Assembly (NCBI GenBank): GCA_032629725.1
Contig: JAFEVB010000022.1
Coordinates: 62,001 to 126,000 of the forward strand
Source of the DNA: Gremmenia infestans
Lineage: Eukaryota; Ascomycota; Leotiomycetes; Helotiales; Hamatocanthoscyphaceae
Length of the DNA stretch: 64,000 nt
Direction: 5' to 3'
The notes below the pieces were generated by a model. That model was not told where the DNA came from, searched no databases, and was given only the letters and a program-made list of their open reading frames with translations. The position numbers and the translations under genes were made by a program. Shown in pieces: positions 21,561 to 31,673 of this stretch. Numbering within the stretch: position 1 is the first letter of the stretch; the number at the start of each line of letters is the position of its first letter.

Positions 21561-23215
21561 CTAGTATCTGTACATGTCGCTCTTGTAGGGACCCTCAACC
21601 TCAAGGCCAAGGTATTCGGCTTGCGTTGGGGTCAGCTTGGTAAGCTCAGCGTTGACGTGAGCCAAGTGGAGCTTAGCAACGGTCTCATCCAAGATCTTGG
21701 GTAGAACGTAGACACCAACATCGAGCTTCTGGGTCTTGCCGAACTCGACGTACTTCTTGCCGAAAACAGCATCCTCAGACTTGAACAACAAGATTTGGGC
21801 AAGAACTTGGTTGGTGAACGAGCACGACATGACGAATGAGGAGTGACCTGTGGCACAACCCAAGTTGACAAGACGACCCTCTGCGAGGAGGATGATGTGA
21901 CGGCCAGATGCCATGGTGAATCGGTCGACTTGGGGCTTGATATTTTGCACGCTTTTGGCGTTTTTCTTCAACCACGCGACGTCAATCTCAATATCGAAGT
22001 GGCCAATGTCTGGGAAAGTCAGCAAGGTGAAAGTAATGGTTAGCCAAGAAACTTACTGCAGACAATAGCATCATTGGGCATCTTCTCAAAGTGGGAGCCA
22101 ACCAAGATGTCTCTGCATCCAGTGGTAGTAACGAAGATTTGTCCCTCGCTAGCAGCCTTGTCCATGGTCAAGACCTGGTATCCGGAGACAGCAGCCTGGA
22201 GAGCGTTGATGGGGTCGACCTCGGTAACGATGACACGAGCACCCATTCCGTGAAGAGCCATAGCACATCCCTTTCCGACATCACCGAAACCGGCAACAAC
22301 AGCGACCTTACCAGCAATCATGACATCGGTGGCACGCTTGATACCATCAATCAACGATTCACGGCAACCGTACAAGTTGTCGAACTTGGACTTGGTGACG
22401 GAGTCGTTGACGTTGACGGCGGGAACAAGAAGGGTCTTGTTTTTCAACATCTTGTACAAGTGGTGAACACCAGTAGTGGTCTCCTCGGATACACCATAGC
22501 ATCCCTTCAACATCTCTGGGTATTTGTTGTGGACAAGAGCAGTGAGATCACCACCGTCATCGAGGATCAAGTTCAGACCCTTGCCATCCTTGAATGCAAC
22601 AAGTTGTTGCTCCAAACACCATTGGTATTCCTCCTCAGTCTCACCCTTCCATGCGAAGACGGGGACACCTATTATCATCAGCCGCGAAGTTACCAAAAGA
22701 GGATTGTGGGTTTTGACTTACCACCAGCGGCAATGGCGGCAGCAGCATGATCCTGTCAAGTGAGTTAGCATATTACAAAATGAAGTGTTTAGAAAGAGTC
22801 GAGCAGCTTGGGAGCTGCAGTGGAAGCCGGCCCACGAGCTTATGGAACAGCTCTTGGGCTTCTAGCTCCCCTTCACGAATTTATATGAGAGTAGGCCTAC
22901 CTGAGTAGAGAAAATGTTGCAAGATGACCAGGTAACCTCAGCCCCGAGGAATGTAAGGGTTTCGATGAGGACAGCAGTTTGGATGGTCATGTGTAAACAT
23001 CCAGCAATGCGGGCTCCCTTGAGCGGTTGATCGGCAGCATATTTCTCGCGGGTAGCGACAAGGCCGGGCATTTCATTTTCAGCGAGCTCAATTTCCTTGC
23101 GGCCAAAGGCAGCAAGAGAAAGGTCAGCAACCTAGAGGGAGTAATCGTTAGTATTGGATCAAGATACATGGGAGGGATATGCACGCACCTTGAACTTTGA
23201 TGCGGGAGCAGACAT
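21561..23215 (-). CDS. SAH1: S-adenosyl-L-homocysteine hydrolase
   Basis: This NAD-dependent enzyme splits S-adenosylhomocysteine into adenosine and homocysteine, relieving inhibition of methyltransferases. Five exons (introns 23132-23188, 22753-22900, 22669-22721, 22010-22056) sum to 449 residues, as in yeast. Visible are the start MSAPASKFKVADLSLAAFGR, substrate residues in CLHMTIQTAVLIETL and TWSSCNIFSTQDHAAAA, the NAD site VAGFGDVGKGCA, the block GHFDIEIDVAWL and the C terminus ending KSDMYRY, whose Lys and Tyr contact NAD of the neighbouring subunit. Codon use is strongly biased to C-ending codons, consistent with high expression. A CT-rich promoter tract and a likely 5' leader intron lie upstream. 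Confidence 0.97.
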
Positions 23216-23283
23216 GTTGGAGGGATGAAGGATTTAGTTGCGGTGAGGGGTTATTGATCTGGAGATTGCGTGGATAAGGGGGA

Positions 23284-23352
23284 CTGTGTTGGAGAGGGAA
23301 TGTTAGCCAAAGTGCGGTACTTTATCAATTGAAGTAACAATGGTTTACATAC
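23284..23352 (-). other. Probable intron in the SAH1 5' leader
   Basis: On the minus strand a GTATGT donor (ending at 23352), a GCTAAC branch-site-like motif and a CACAG acceptor (23284) define a 69-base intron 68 bases upstream of the start codon. This is deduced from consensus motifs only. Confidence 0.45.
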
Positions 23353-23379
23353 TCTGAGGCTTTGATAGTGATGGGGATG

Positions 23380-23425
23380 GTATGAGGAGGTATGAAGAGG
23401 AAGGAGGAAGAGGAAGGAGGAAAGA
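23380..23425 (-). promoter_or_regulatory. Pyrimidine-rich tract upstream of SAH1
   Basis: The plus strand is an almost pure purine run (GAGGAAGGAGGAAG repeats), so the SAH1 sense strand is CT-rich. Such tracts are common near transcription starts of strongly expressed fungal genes. Function is inferred from position. Confidence 0.4.
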
Positions 23426-23926
23426 TGTCTGAAAATGTGGGAGCCCTCGATCTCTGTACACTAGGCCACGATAGGTAAGGACAGGCTTTAGGACCCCTGA
23501 AAACGCGAGGGGCAGGATTGATTTGAAGAAAAAGGAAAACAACAATGTGGTGCAAGAGCATCGGCACCCGAACTTCGGTGCGATAGTAACGTTGTTATAT
23601 ACTTTTACTTGAATAATACCCCATCACGAGTAGTACTTTGATTCCTTTTAGTATTGCTGCAAGTTTGTCTATCTACCATACTCAGGCATCACGAGGTGAG
23701 GGGTTAAACCACCCTTGTCGTACTTGTACAGTAACACCTCGTACACTCCTCAGTCCAAGAAAGATGAAACAAAGCGAACACGAAACAATGTCATAGTACT
23801 TCCGAGGGTTTTCATAGTTCATAAGCTTTATCTAGCACTAGTTTTGTTTTGGTCATATCAACCATTTATACATATGCCCCTCTGAACGCCAGCCAGCCCA
23901 TGCAACCAACCAAAGAATTACCCCCA
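23426..23926. other. Intergenic, SAH1 to eIF3h
   Basis: About 0.5 kb without a gene. It holds the distal SAH1 promoter and the 3' flank of the eIF3h gene, both transcribed leftward. Confidence 0.5.
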
Positions 23927-25136
23927 CTACGATGACTCTGGCAGCAGGTTGCTCTTCACGGCAAACATTTTGCTGGTAATGCTCGCGGTAAAGCCATCTA
24001 CTTGTCTCGAGTATTGGTCCACCTGTTTAGCATTCAACATACCCTCCAATCTGCTCGGCTCTACGGGTAGCTTGAACAATCTTTCCCACTCATCCTCTGG
24101 TAATGGTGCTAGCTTCTGTTGGACTCTAGCCTGGTTCTCTGCGGTACGCTTGGCCTTCCATGCGGTGATCTTTGTTTGCTCACGGGCGAGTTGTCTTTGG
24201 AAGTATTGGAAGTTGTTGAGTTCGGTGTAGTGCGTTTCGATACTGTCCAGAAGCATATCGCAAGTTCTCTCCAGGTATGGGTCGATTGAGAGATCGAGAG
24301 AATCAAGATTTGGGTAGAGAGGGATTTTGGGAGGGTTGGCGTTGAGGTCTGCAAGACTGGCCGGGAATTCAAGTTCCTCTTTGGGGAGCTCGGCAGGCAT
24401 TTGGTGCAAGAAAGAGGTCAAAAGGTGGGAGTTGTGGACAATGATGGGTAGTTCAACCAGGACGTCCTTGTAGGTGAGCTTGGTTTTTTGCATGCTTTAT
24501 AGGTGTTAGTAAAATTGTCCAGCAACAATCTAAAGCAATAGCTTACTTTTCTGCGGTGAACTTGCTCTCCTTGTAAGCAGCCATAAAGGTTGGGGACAGT
24601 CTGAAGGCTCGCAGACTCAAAGCACCCTGAGAACTTCTGCTAACATCGTGAACCAACGCAACGGTTCGCTCGTTGACCTCCTTCTGGTAGAAGAACTGGT
24701 TTTCAATGAAGCTGGTGTTGATGAAGTTGCCCATATTTGCGCTCGTGTACCATCCAACGTTATTGGCGTCGACATTTACCTCCCGCAGGTACTTGATCAT
24801 CTCGTTTTGATATGTGACATTCGCCTTTGATCTCGGCGCCGCGGCAGCAATGTTCGAAGCAGCCATGTGGTCGTTAGGGTGCGAGTCGGAGGCTGCGATG
24901 TCCGCAGTGGGGAATGGGAAGCTGTTGGTGACCTGGAGGGTGCCATTAACGTCCATGCCGACAATGGATCCAGTCGCAGTCGTTGGGAAAGAGGCAGCGC
25001 AAGCCTTCACAATCTTCATAACAACCTAATGGAGTATTTCGTCAGCCTTGAATGTATCCCGGCGCGAAGAGAATATTCATACCAACGCCTCCACCTGCAC
25101 CGAGTTCAAGGGAACCTCCTTTGCTGTTTCCGCCAT
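23927..25136 (-). CDS. Translation initiation factor 3 subunit H
   Basis: eIF3h is an MPN-domain subunit of the eIF3 complex, which assembles 43S/48S initiation complexes in the cytosol. Three exons (introns 25026-25082 and 24495-24546) encode 366 residues. The first exon gives MAETAKEVPLNSVQVEAL, leading into the MPN domain: VVMKIVKAC, GSIVGMDVNGTLQVTNSFPFP and VGWYTSANMGNF. The metalloprotease JAMM residues are not present, as expected for this non-catalytic subunit. The C-terminal half is helical (YPNLDSLDLSIDPYLERTCD) and ends KMFAVKSNLLPESS. In-frame codons extend upstream to 25268, but MAETAKEVP is the usual start. eIF3h is absent from budding yeast but standard in filamentous fungi. 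Confidence 0.94.
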
Positions 25137-25791
25137 GATTGCTAGTAGATCAGTATTACGGTCTCTAGAAGGCGATAGCGTGGATGTGATGGTGTTATTC
25201 GTGTTGGAAACAGACGGCGTTTTGGTGTTGTCGGGGTCCTTTTTTTTGCCCTTTCCATCCAAATTCACGAGTCTGTATCAGTGCGCGCTAGCGCCAAATA
25301 CACGCTCACACTGTAATACAAATCCCACGCTCTCATCCCACTTGACCCCCACAGACTCAAGTGTTTAATTCAACCTCACGTCTATTACATAAAAAGGATC
25401 GAGAGTCTTTCCTTCTTTTAATAGATGTTAAACTCTTCATAGTAGTGGTATTCCAGCTTATTCTTCGCGGTGTATCGCGTGCCACCAGTCCTGGAGTGAA
25501 TACATGTCACTAGAGTCAACAAGAGCACTTACTTTTACGCTATAATGATGATGCCTCCTTTACCTACCTGGTCATATAGGCATTGAAATCATTCAAAAAA
25601 CAATACAATACAAGCTAGCTCATTTTAGGTCGCAAACAATCATTTTTATTTGTAATGTCTAAATCTCGAAAGCAGTCTATTATTTGCAAAGTCTATGCCA
25701 GAACTCCAATCGCGCCAGCATCCTCCCCTCCCAACTCCACGCTTCGCAGGATCAAAACGAAACTAACCGGGGAAGTCTATCGGTCATTTCT
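25137..25791. other. Intergenic, eIF3h to UPF0643 gene
   Basis: About 0.65 kb upstream of eIF3h. Several short plus-strand open frames have no recognisable content. It holds the eIF3h promoter and the 3' end of the UPF0643 transcript. Confidence 0.5.
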
Positions 25792-26543
25792 TCAATCAAC
25801 CCACTGGCTGATTTCCCATTCCTTAGCATCGTCCTTGATCAGCAGTCTCAGGCGCTCTATTTTCCACTCTGTATACAGCTGCCGTGCGGCTCCAGCTGCC
25901 TTTCGGTGTGCCTCTCCGACACTTCCAACCCGAGCATCGTGCAAGTTGCGCCAGACGCAGGTAGCTAGGTTTCTTCCGCTAGCATCAGGTGATCCGAACC
26001 AGTACCTAGTTTCCCGGTTAGTACCGGAACAAAGGGCATTAATGAGTCGTGTTTTGCTTACTTGAGAAATCCGCCGCTCTTTGTTGCTTCTGCATGCGCA
26101 GCTTTGTCAAGGACGCCGAGATCAGCATAGACTGTCGTGGGTGGAATCTGAGAGCGGAAGACGACAATGTAGAATGAGTTCTCCTTCCAGTCGAAGTCTG
26201 ATGTGGCGACCTGCTGTCGGACAGATTCAATGACCTCGGTCCAGTTGAAAATTTCAACGTAAGGTGCCGTAGCGTAGTCGCTTCTCAAGCACTTGAGTCG
26301 GGTGAGGGCCTGGGCAAGAATTTGATTTGCAGAATTGAGGGTACGGAGGTCCAGTAGATGGGGTTCTTCCTCATAAGGAGAGACAATGAGAAGATTTTCG
26401 TTCTTTCCATTGGTCATCTGGTGACCCGAGGCAATCTCTTTGATAGAAATAGAGACTGAACCCTTATTTTCGCTGAGATAGGTGTGATCAGAGCCGCGAG
26501 GGGCAGCAAGATCTAAGGGAGCGGAAGCCATGGCGACGGCCAT
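25792..26543 (-). CDS. UPF0643 family protein
   Basis: Two exons (intron 26006-26061, donor GTAAGC) encode 231 residues. The N-terminal half carries LLIVSPYEEEPHLLDLRTL and FNWTEVIESVRQQVA; the second exon carries the block YWFGSPDASGRNLATCVWRN, then HRKAAGAARQLYTEW and RLRLLIKDDAKEWEISQW. This matches my memory of the UPF0643 family (S. pombe PB2B2.08), for which no biochemical function is known. No membrane segment or signal peptide is present. MAVAMASAP at 26543 is the chosen start; MASAP four codons on is equally possible. The open frame continues upstream to 26723 without family character. Confidence 0.82.
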
Positions 26544-27719
26544 TGCTCCTGAGGAGGATAGCTCAAAAGAAATACAGAACGAAGAGATCGAAAGCTCCGT
26601 TAAAAAGCGAAAAGATGTGCGTAGTCGCACTTTAAATTCTAGACGGAGAAATGGGTGGTAATGAGACTGGAGCAGAGGACGAAAAAAATGGAGGAATAGG
26701 AGACAGAAGCTTGTCTTACGCAAATGGATATATTTGTTCCCTATGAATAACGTGCTGTGGGCACTACCTTACTAGGTACGGGAGGAGTCGTATCATTTTA
26801 TCGAGGTACGATGTGATATTGCGCAATTTAGATTTAGGATGGCGGGATTTGGTAAGTCTTGGTCGCCATGTTTGCTCGTAAATTCCTCGCTCTGGTTGCA
26901 CATCAATTGCAATCCTGCCACTTGTGGAGGATTTTACTCCAACTGCGTCCAGACTTATCCTTCACCGCGCAATCGGGTATCTGCCCTAATCCCCGAGCAT
27001 GGATCGGGGTTCGACGCGCAGGTACATAGCACAACCGTTTATCTGGAAATGTGGAGCTCCAAGGCCCGTCCCGAAGTCGACTGCCAACCTTGCGGCTTTT
27101 ACCCCAACTTGCTATGCTAGTATATGGACAGCATTTGAATTATAGCAGACCCGAGATGATGTATAAGTCTAAAACACTTCGTTGTACGGTAACAAATTTG
27201 GAGGGAGTCAATTCCGTAAGTGAGAGTGGAAGTTCGAAATCTCTATCATTATTCTCCTTCCAGAGAATCGACTCGATACACGTTGCAATATCAAATGCCC
27301 GGAGCGGGACGTCCTGCCTCACAGCGGATCATAGCTCCCGCGAGCCTCACCGCTCAGTGGATTTCTTTTAGGCTGCAGGCTGAGGCGCATTGACCAATTA
27401 TTGTTTGTTCTGAGAGAAACTGCACCATGCGATGTTGTTTCCCGTCGTCTCGACTTCCCTTTCGATGTTCCCCGCATTGCTGATCGAGTTGTAAATATAA
27501 GGCTCCGAGATCGGTAATGGGATTCACTGCATGGCAGTTCTGTGAAGTCGACGGGATCTGCAGCTCAAATAGAGACAAGCTTTGAGTTTGGACCAGGAAC
27601 AGCCCTTGAACTCGCAATGCGGTCTCTTGCATACAATGATAACAAGCGCTCCATTGGTCCACTTCATCTCAGATAAAAGGACAATATATTCCGCGGTTCC
27701 GACTGGCTTCAGCTACAAT
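26544..27719. other. 1.2 kb intergenic region
   Basis: No gene is recognisable on either strand; open frames up to about 106 codons overlap one another in different frames and have no domain. It contains the UPF0643 promoter and the 3' flank of the carrier gene. Confidence 0.5.
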
Positions 27720-29142
27720 TCACGCATTTTCTCCAGAGCTCGCATGTCGATCCCCGAGCCAAGCTCGACCACTCTCGTACACCCCAAGATAAAGGCCGCT
27801 TCCTAATGCCGTCCTACCAAAAGATTAGTGCGATTCCAATATAGCACTGTGATAATAGAACTTACCAGGCGGCTCGCAGTATACCCCCTCGAAACAATCC
27901 TTTCACCCCGCTTTCATTCAACACCTCGCGTGCGACGGTAAAGCTACTTTTCTTGGTGACACCTTTGTGGTTTGCCAATTTATCCAGAGACTGGCCTTCC
28001 TTCCTGGCCCTCGCGACCTCTTCCATCGCATCCTTCTCCGAAGCTGCAGTCGTGGCTGATAACATGATGCGTGTTTTCACAACATCAACGGGTGTAGTCA
28101 AAACGGCAGCAATGGAACCGGCGCTGCCAGCACTGACTGCAGTTGTCAACGCAGTTTCGCCTAAGCCTCCAGTGTACGTGCCGCTTTTCTTCCTGTGAAC
28201 TTTGATGACCTCTTTCATGTGCTCAAACATAGGAAACTGCATGGCTGTAAAAGGCAAATTGCGAGCTGCTAATGCGGTATAACCCCTCCACAGCTGTGAT
28301 GGGGTCTTGAATTGCTTCAAAGCATGAATAGTCGCTGATGGCTGGAGAAATGTTGAGGCTTTGGACGTGGAGGATTGTGCCGGCCGGCGAATCATTTGAG
28401 CATTTTGCTTCAAAACTTCGGCAGGCGTAAGAATGAAGCACGATACAAGTTCAGCAGTTGCTGAAGCTGCACTATGAATAAAGGGCAGCGGAATCAGAGG
28501 AGAACTCGATCCACTCAGAGTAGGGTTCGCTCTCGACAACAGCCCCTTCACTGCCTCATAGCTGGTAAAGAATGCTCCTGCTGTTTCAGAGTTAGAAGTA
28601 GGTCTAGCAGAGCAAATGATGTAAGAAAAAGGAACCCCCGTATCGCAGCTCATTCAACGGCGTTACAATATTGAAAAAGGCCTCAAGTAGGGTGAAAATT
28701 CGTTGTTGAGCAGCCGTGATGAACAAGATCAAAGTACAATCCAAACAGGCTGAATACTTACATGATGGAATAGTAATCAAAATAACGCTCCCCACGCCCT
28801 AACACTCGTTAGTGCAAGATGCACAAGACAACGGAATACTGACTTGGTACAGGCCTCTCAAGAGAAGCCGTCGATTGATAGCATTCTTGGATGCATCGTA
28901 GTAGATCTTCTTGTAATCCGGACTTTGGAATCGAGTCTTAACAGTATCTAGGGGGTAAACGAGAAGATCGACCGTGAAAGCGGCGAAGGCTCCTGCCTGA
29001 CCAAGTCAGCAACATCATCAAGTACGGGTAACAATTGCAAGATAGCTCTTGCAGCGGATCTCCGCAACTGGTGGAGAGACAGAGGACAGTTCCAATAGAA
29101 GAGATTACTCACCACGAGAACATCGATATGAGAGTTAGACAT
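27720..29142 (-). CDS. PET8: Mitochondrial S-adenosylmethionine carrier (PET8 type)
   Basis: A mitochondrial carrier family protein of 342 residues in five exons (introns 28997-29112, 28799-28843, 28581-28761, 27814-27865). All three repeat signatures are visible: PLDTVKTRF in repeat 1, TPAEVLKQNAQ in repeat 2 and TPVDVVKTRI in repeat 3. The PAEVxKQ form of repeat 2, with LVAGAFAAFTVDLLVYPLDT and LYQGVGSVIL, points to the inner-membrane exchanger that imports S-adenosylmethionine for mitochondrial methylation and biotin or lipoate synthesis. An insert (residues about 250-280, charged) separates matrix helices in repeat 3, common in filamentous fungi. Substrate assignment is inference from motifs. 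Confidence 0.88.
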
Positions 29143-29486
29143 CTACAGCATGATGAATATGAAAACAGAGAAAGCGAATTTAGACGAGAAGAGAGTCGGA
29201 AGTGGAGTGGTCTCGGTGGTGAATGTCGGATTCCGACCGTCATCAAGAGCTTATCTACAACGCTAAGATAGCCAATCCCTGTTGAAGAGGTTCATGTTCA
29301 CTCAACTCACTCCCTTCAACCTTCAGCTCCGGTGGCCACAACCATTACTAAAGCGAATATCTTCTACATCTCCCAAAAAAGGTCCAAAGGACAATATCCA
29401 TCTAATCCTTCATAGTGGCGAAATATTTCTGGACGCAGTCCTCCCGAGCAGAGGCCCCTAAACACACTCCAACTTCCAAGGAGATA
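29143..29486. other. Divergent promoter region
   Basis: A 340-base space between the divergent starts of the carrier and the Cid2/Mix23 gene. No gene; presumed to carry both promoters. Confidence 0.5.
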
Positions 29487-30138
29487 ATGTCTCAGCCGCC
29501 ACCTCATCCAGAGCTAACGCCTCAATTCTGTTTCAATACAACTGCTCTAAAAGGTATACCCCATGCAAACTTATTTTTAATCAACCTCGTCTCAGCTTAA
29601 CTCCTAAATAGACTTCCTCCGAATATCTCGCGCCTCTATAGACGACAGCATAACGCAAAACCTCAATGCGCTCTTAACCCCCTCGACGGCAGGTTTTGAT
29701 CCCTCTTCGACAAGCACCCGCAATCCAAGGGCCTCGTATACTAAACAAATCCCACGCTCCTCCTGCAACACCTTCAAAACCCAAGCGCTCTTCCCTTCCT
29801 GGCAATCCCGCTCCGATGTCCTCAACTACTGCGCGTCCGTAGCCACAAGCCCCGACCCAGAAGATCCGGAATTCCCATTGAGGGAAGTAGAGAATGGGAA
29901 GGATAGAGAAAGGATCGTGGATGAGCGGTTAGATCCCTATTCTGCACGATTCTTTCCTAGGGAGGCGCGGACGGAGATGCTGGCAGCTGTTGTGAGGCAG
30001 GAACGCGGGGTCGAGAGCATTGTGCGAGCAAGGAGCTGGAAAGTGGTTGGGGAGAGGTGTGGAGAGGATTGGAGAGACTGGGAGCAGGCTATGAATGATT
30101 GGCAGAAGGCGAAAAGAAGCAAAAGGCCATTTGCATGA
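29487..30138 (+). CDS. Cid2/Mix23 family protein
   Basis: Two exons (intron 29554-29611) give 197 residues of the family described as caffeine-induced death protein 2 in S. pombe and as the mitochondrial intermembrane space protein Mix23 in yeast. Conserved stretches are TPQFCFNTTALKDFLRISR, ASIDDSITQNLNAL, FPSWQSRSDVLNYC, ERIVDERLDPYSARFFPRE and RGVESIVRARSWKVV. Cysteines at CFNTT, SSCNTF and LNYC fit a redox-folded intermembrane-space protein. The start is the ATG of MSQPPPHPELTP. An in-frame ATG at 29415 would add 24 residues. Function in filamentous fungi is not established. Confidence 0.88.
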
Positions 30139-30383
30139 GACAGAAGGTTAGGGAACGCTGCGTGGGCGCTAAATGGATGGGTAGAATCTTGGGTAATGGG
30201 CATTGATGGGTTACGGCATAAGTATAGATCTCAACTCTGTAATATTAGGATTGATCACAGCACCGTCCGTGAATATGTAGCTTGGTACCGCCTCAGGGTA
30301 TCATCTGATGGAGAATTCCTCACAGGGTGTGGGTGATCGACAAAGTAAACTTCGCGACTTCCAACTCTGATATTCAAGCCCGA

Positions 30384-31387
30384 TCAAACTCTAAGCAAGT
30401 CCATTGATTTCATAATCAAACCTCCCAATAGCTTACCATTCTCCCAGAGCTCATCATGCTCGCCAGTAGTTTGGATCGAGTGTACCCTTTTAGCTTGAGC
30501 TATACCTCTAGCACGTTTAAACATAGTGGAAGACTGGCCCTTCTCTACCAATTCATCCCCATCAGAATGTGATATAACTATAAGCTTCGCATCTTCCCAC
30601 AGAGCGGAACCTGGTAGCTTGGTAACAGGCGGAGAAGCATCTTCCCATACATTGTGATCCGGAAACGCATTTTCCATCATCTCCTTGTACGCTGGTATGT
30701 GTTTGTGAGCTTCGACAAAATCATCAAAGTGATAGATTCCGGCAACTCCAAGGACACAAGTTGGTTTTGGAAGCAATGCATCTTTCAAGTAAGAATTGCG
30801 AAGTTGAAAAGCCATTGTTGCACCAGCGCTGTGGCCTACAAGGATATAGCGATTGGCAATTCCATACTGCTCGTCCAAATATAATAGAGCGTCTGCTACA
30901 TCAAGCAGGTGACCTGGGTGTTGCACATTCCGAGATGGATCATTCGGGTTGCTGGGGTTTTCAGCGTGCGAAGGGTACGGCGACAGCCGGTAATTTATGG
31001 ATGCAAAAGCTCCAATTGAGCTACTCTTTGAAGACGTCCATAATTCAGAGACTGATGGCTCAAAGGACTTTGAGTCTACAGCAGGATCCCTCCATGCTCC
31101 CCCGTGAATATAACTAGCTACTGTTCAGTGTATGTTTAAAGAGAATGAGGGGTCAATACAGACATGACCCATGTTTTCCCGTCTCCTTTGGTAGCTGGAT
31201 CAGAATCACTTGTCCAGATATCTACTGTATGCAGCTCTGTAGATTCTGGGCCTTCCAGATATCGCTGTGTGCTATGTATCAGCGCTGGGGGTTGCACATA
31301 AGCTTCACCCATTCTTGGAAAAGGGGGGTGGGGGGAGGAGAGGGGTTTGCTTTTCAACGCTTGATGACGGTCCGTGAGGTTCGCCAA
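30384..31387 (-). CDS. BNA7: Kynurenine formamidase (alpha/beta hydrolase)
   Basis: The enzyme hydrolyses N-formylkynurenine to kynurenine in tryptophan breakdown and NAD synthesis. Two exons (intron 31114-31163) encode 317 residues from 31387 or 292 from the internal ATG at 31312. Visible are the oxyanion motif YIHGGAWRDP, the nucleophile elbow LVGHSAGAT, an acid in SHSDGDELV and the histidine in TGEHDELWENGK. Family features such as FASINYRLSPYP and VLGVAGIYHFDDF support the BNA7 group over generic carboxylesterases. The N-terminal boundary is uncertain; an additional upstream exon in 31391-31582 is possible but I found no convincing splice. Confidence 0.87.
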
Positions 31388-31673
31388 AATTTACAGTACA
31401 GGACTCGATAACTCAAGCAGACGCGGAAACTCTACAATACTCTCATGACCCTGCGCTCCAGCCCTTTCTTCAACATTTGAAGGCATTTCTACCCTTGACA
31501 CATTCATTTGGTTTGTCAGACCCTTGCGTTTAGTGGAGATATTCCCTACAATACTCGCTGCGCCTGGTGGTCTCGAAATCAAAGCGACAGCTGAGCTCTC
31601 CCCCGGTTCTCCCCACGCCTGGTCACTTCAACCTGTTGTCGTCTGGAACTCTGCGATAGATTAGCAATTCGCC

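Noticed and set aside
26839..27371. Overlapping plus-strand frames of 93 and 106 codons in the gap left of the carrier gene
   Set aside because: Mutually overlapping, Cys/Ser-rich, with no consistent splice chain or domain.
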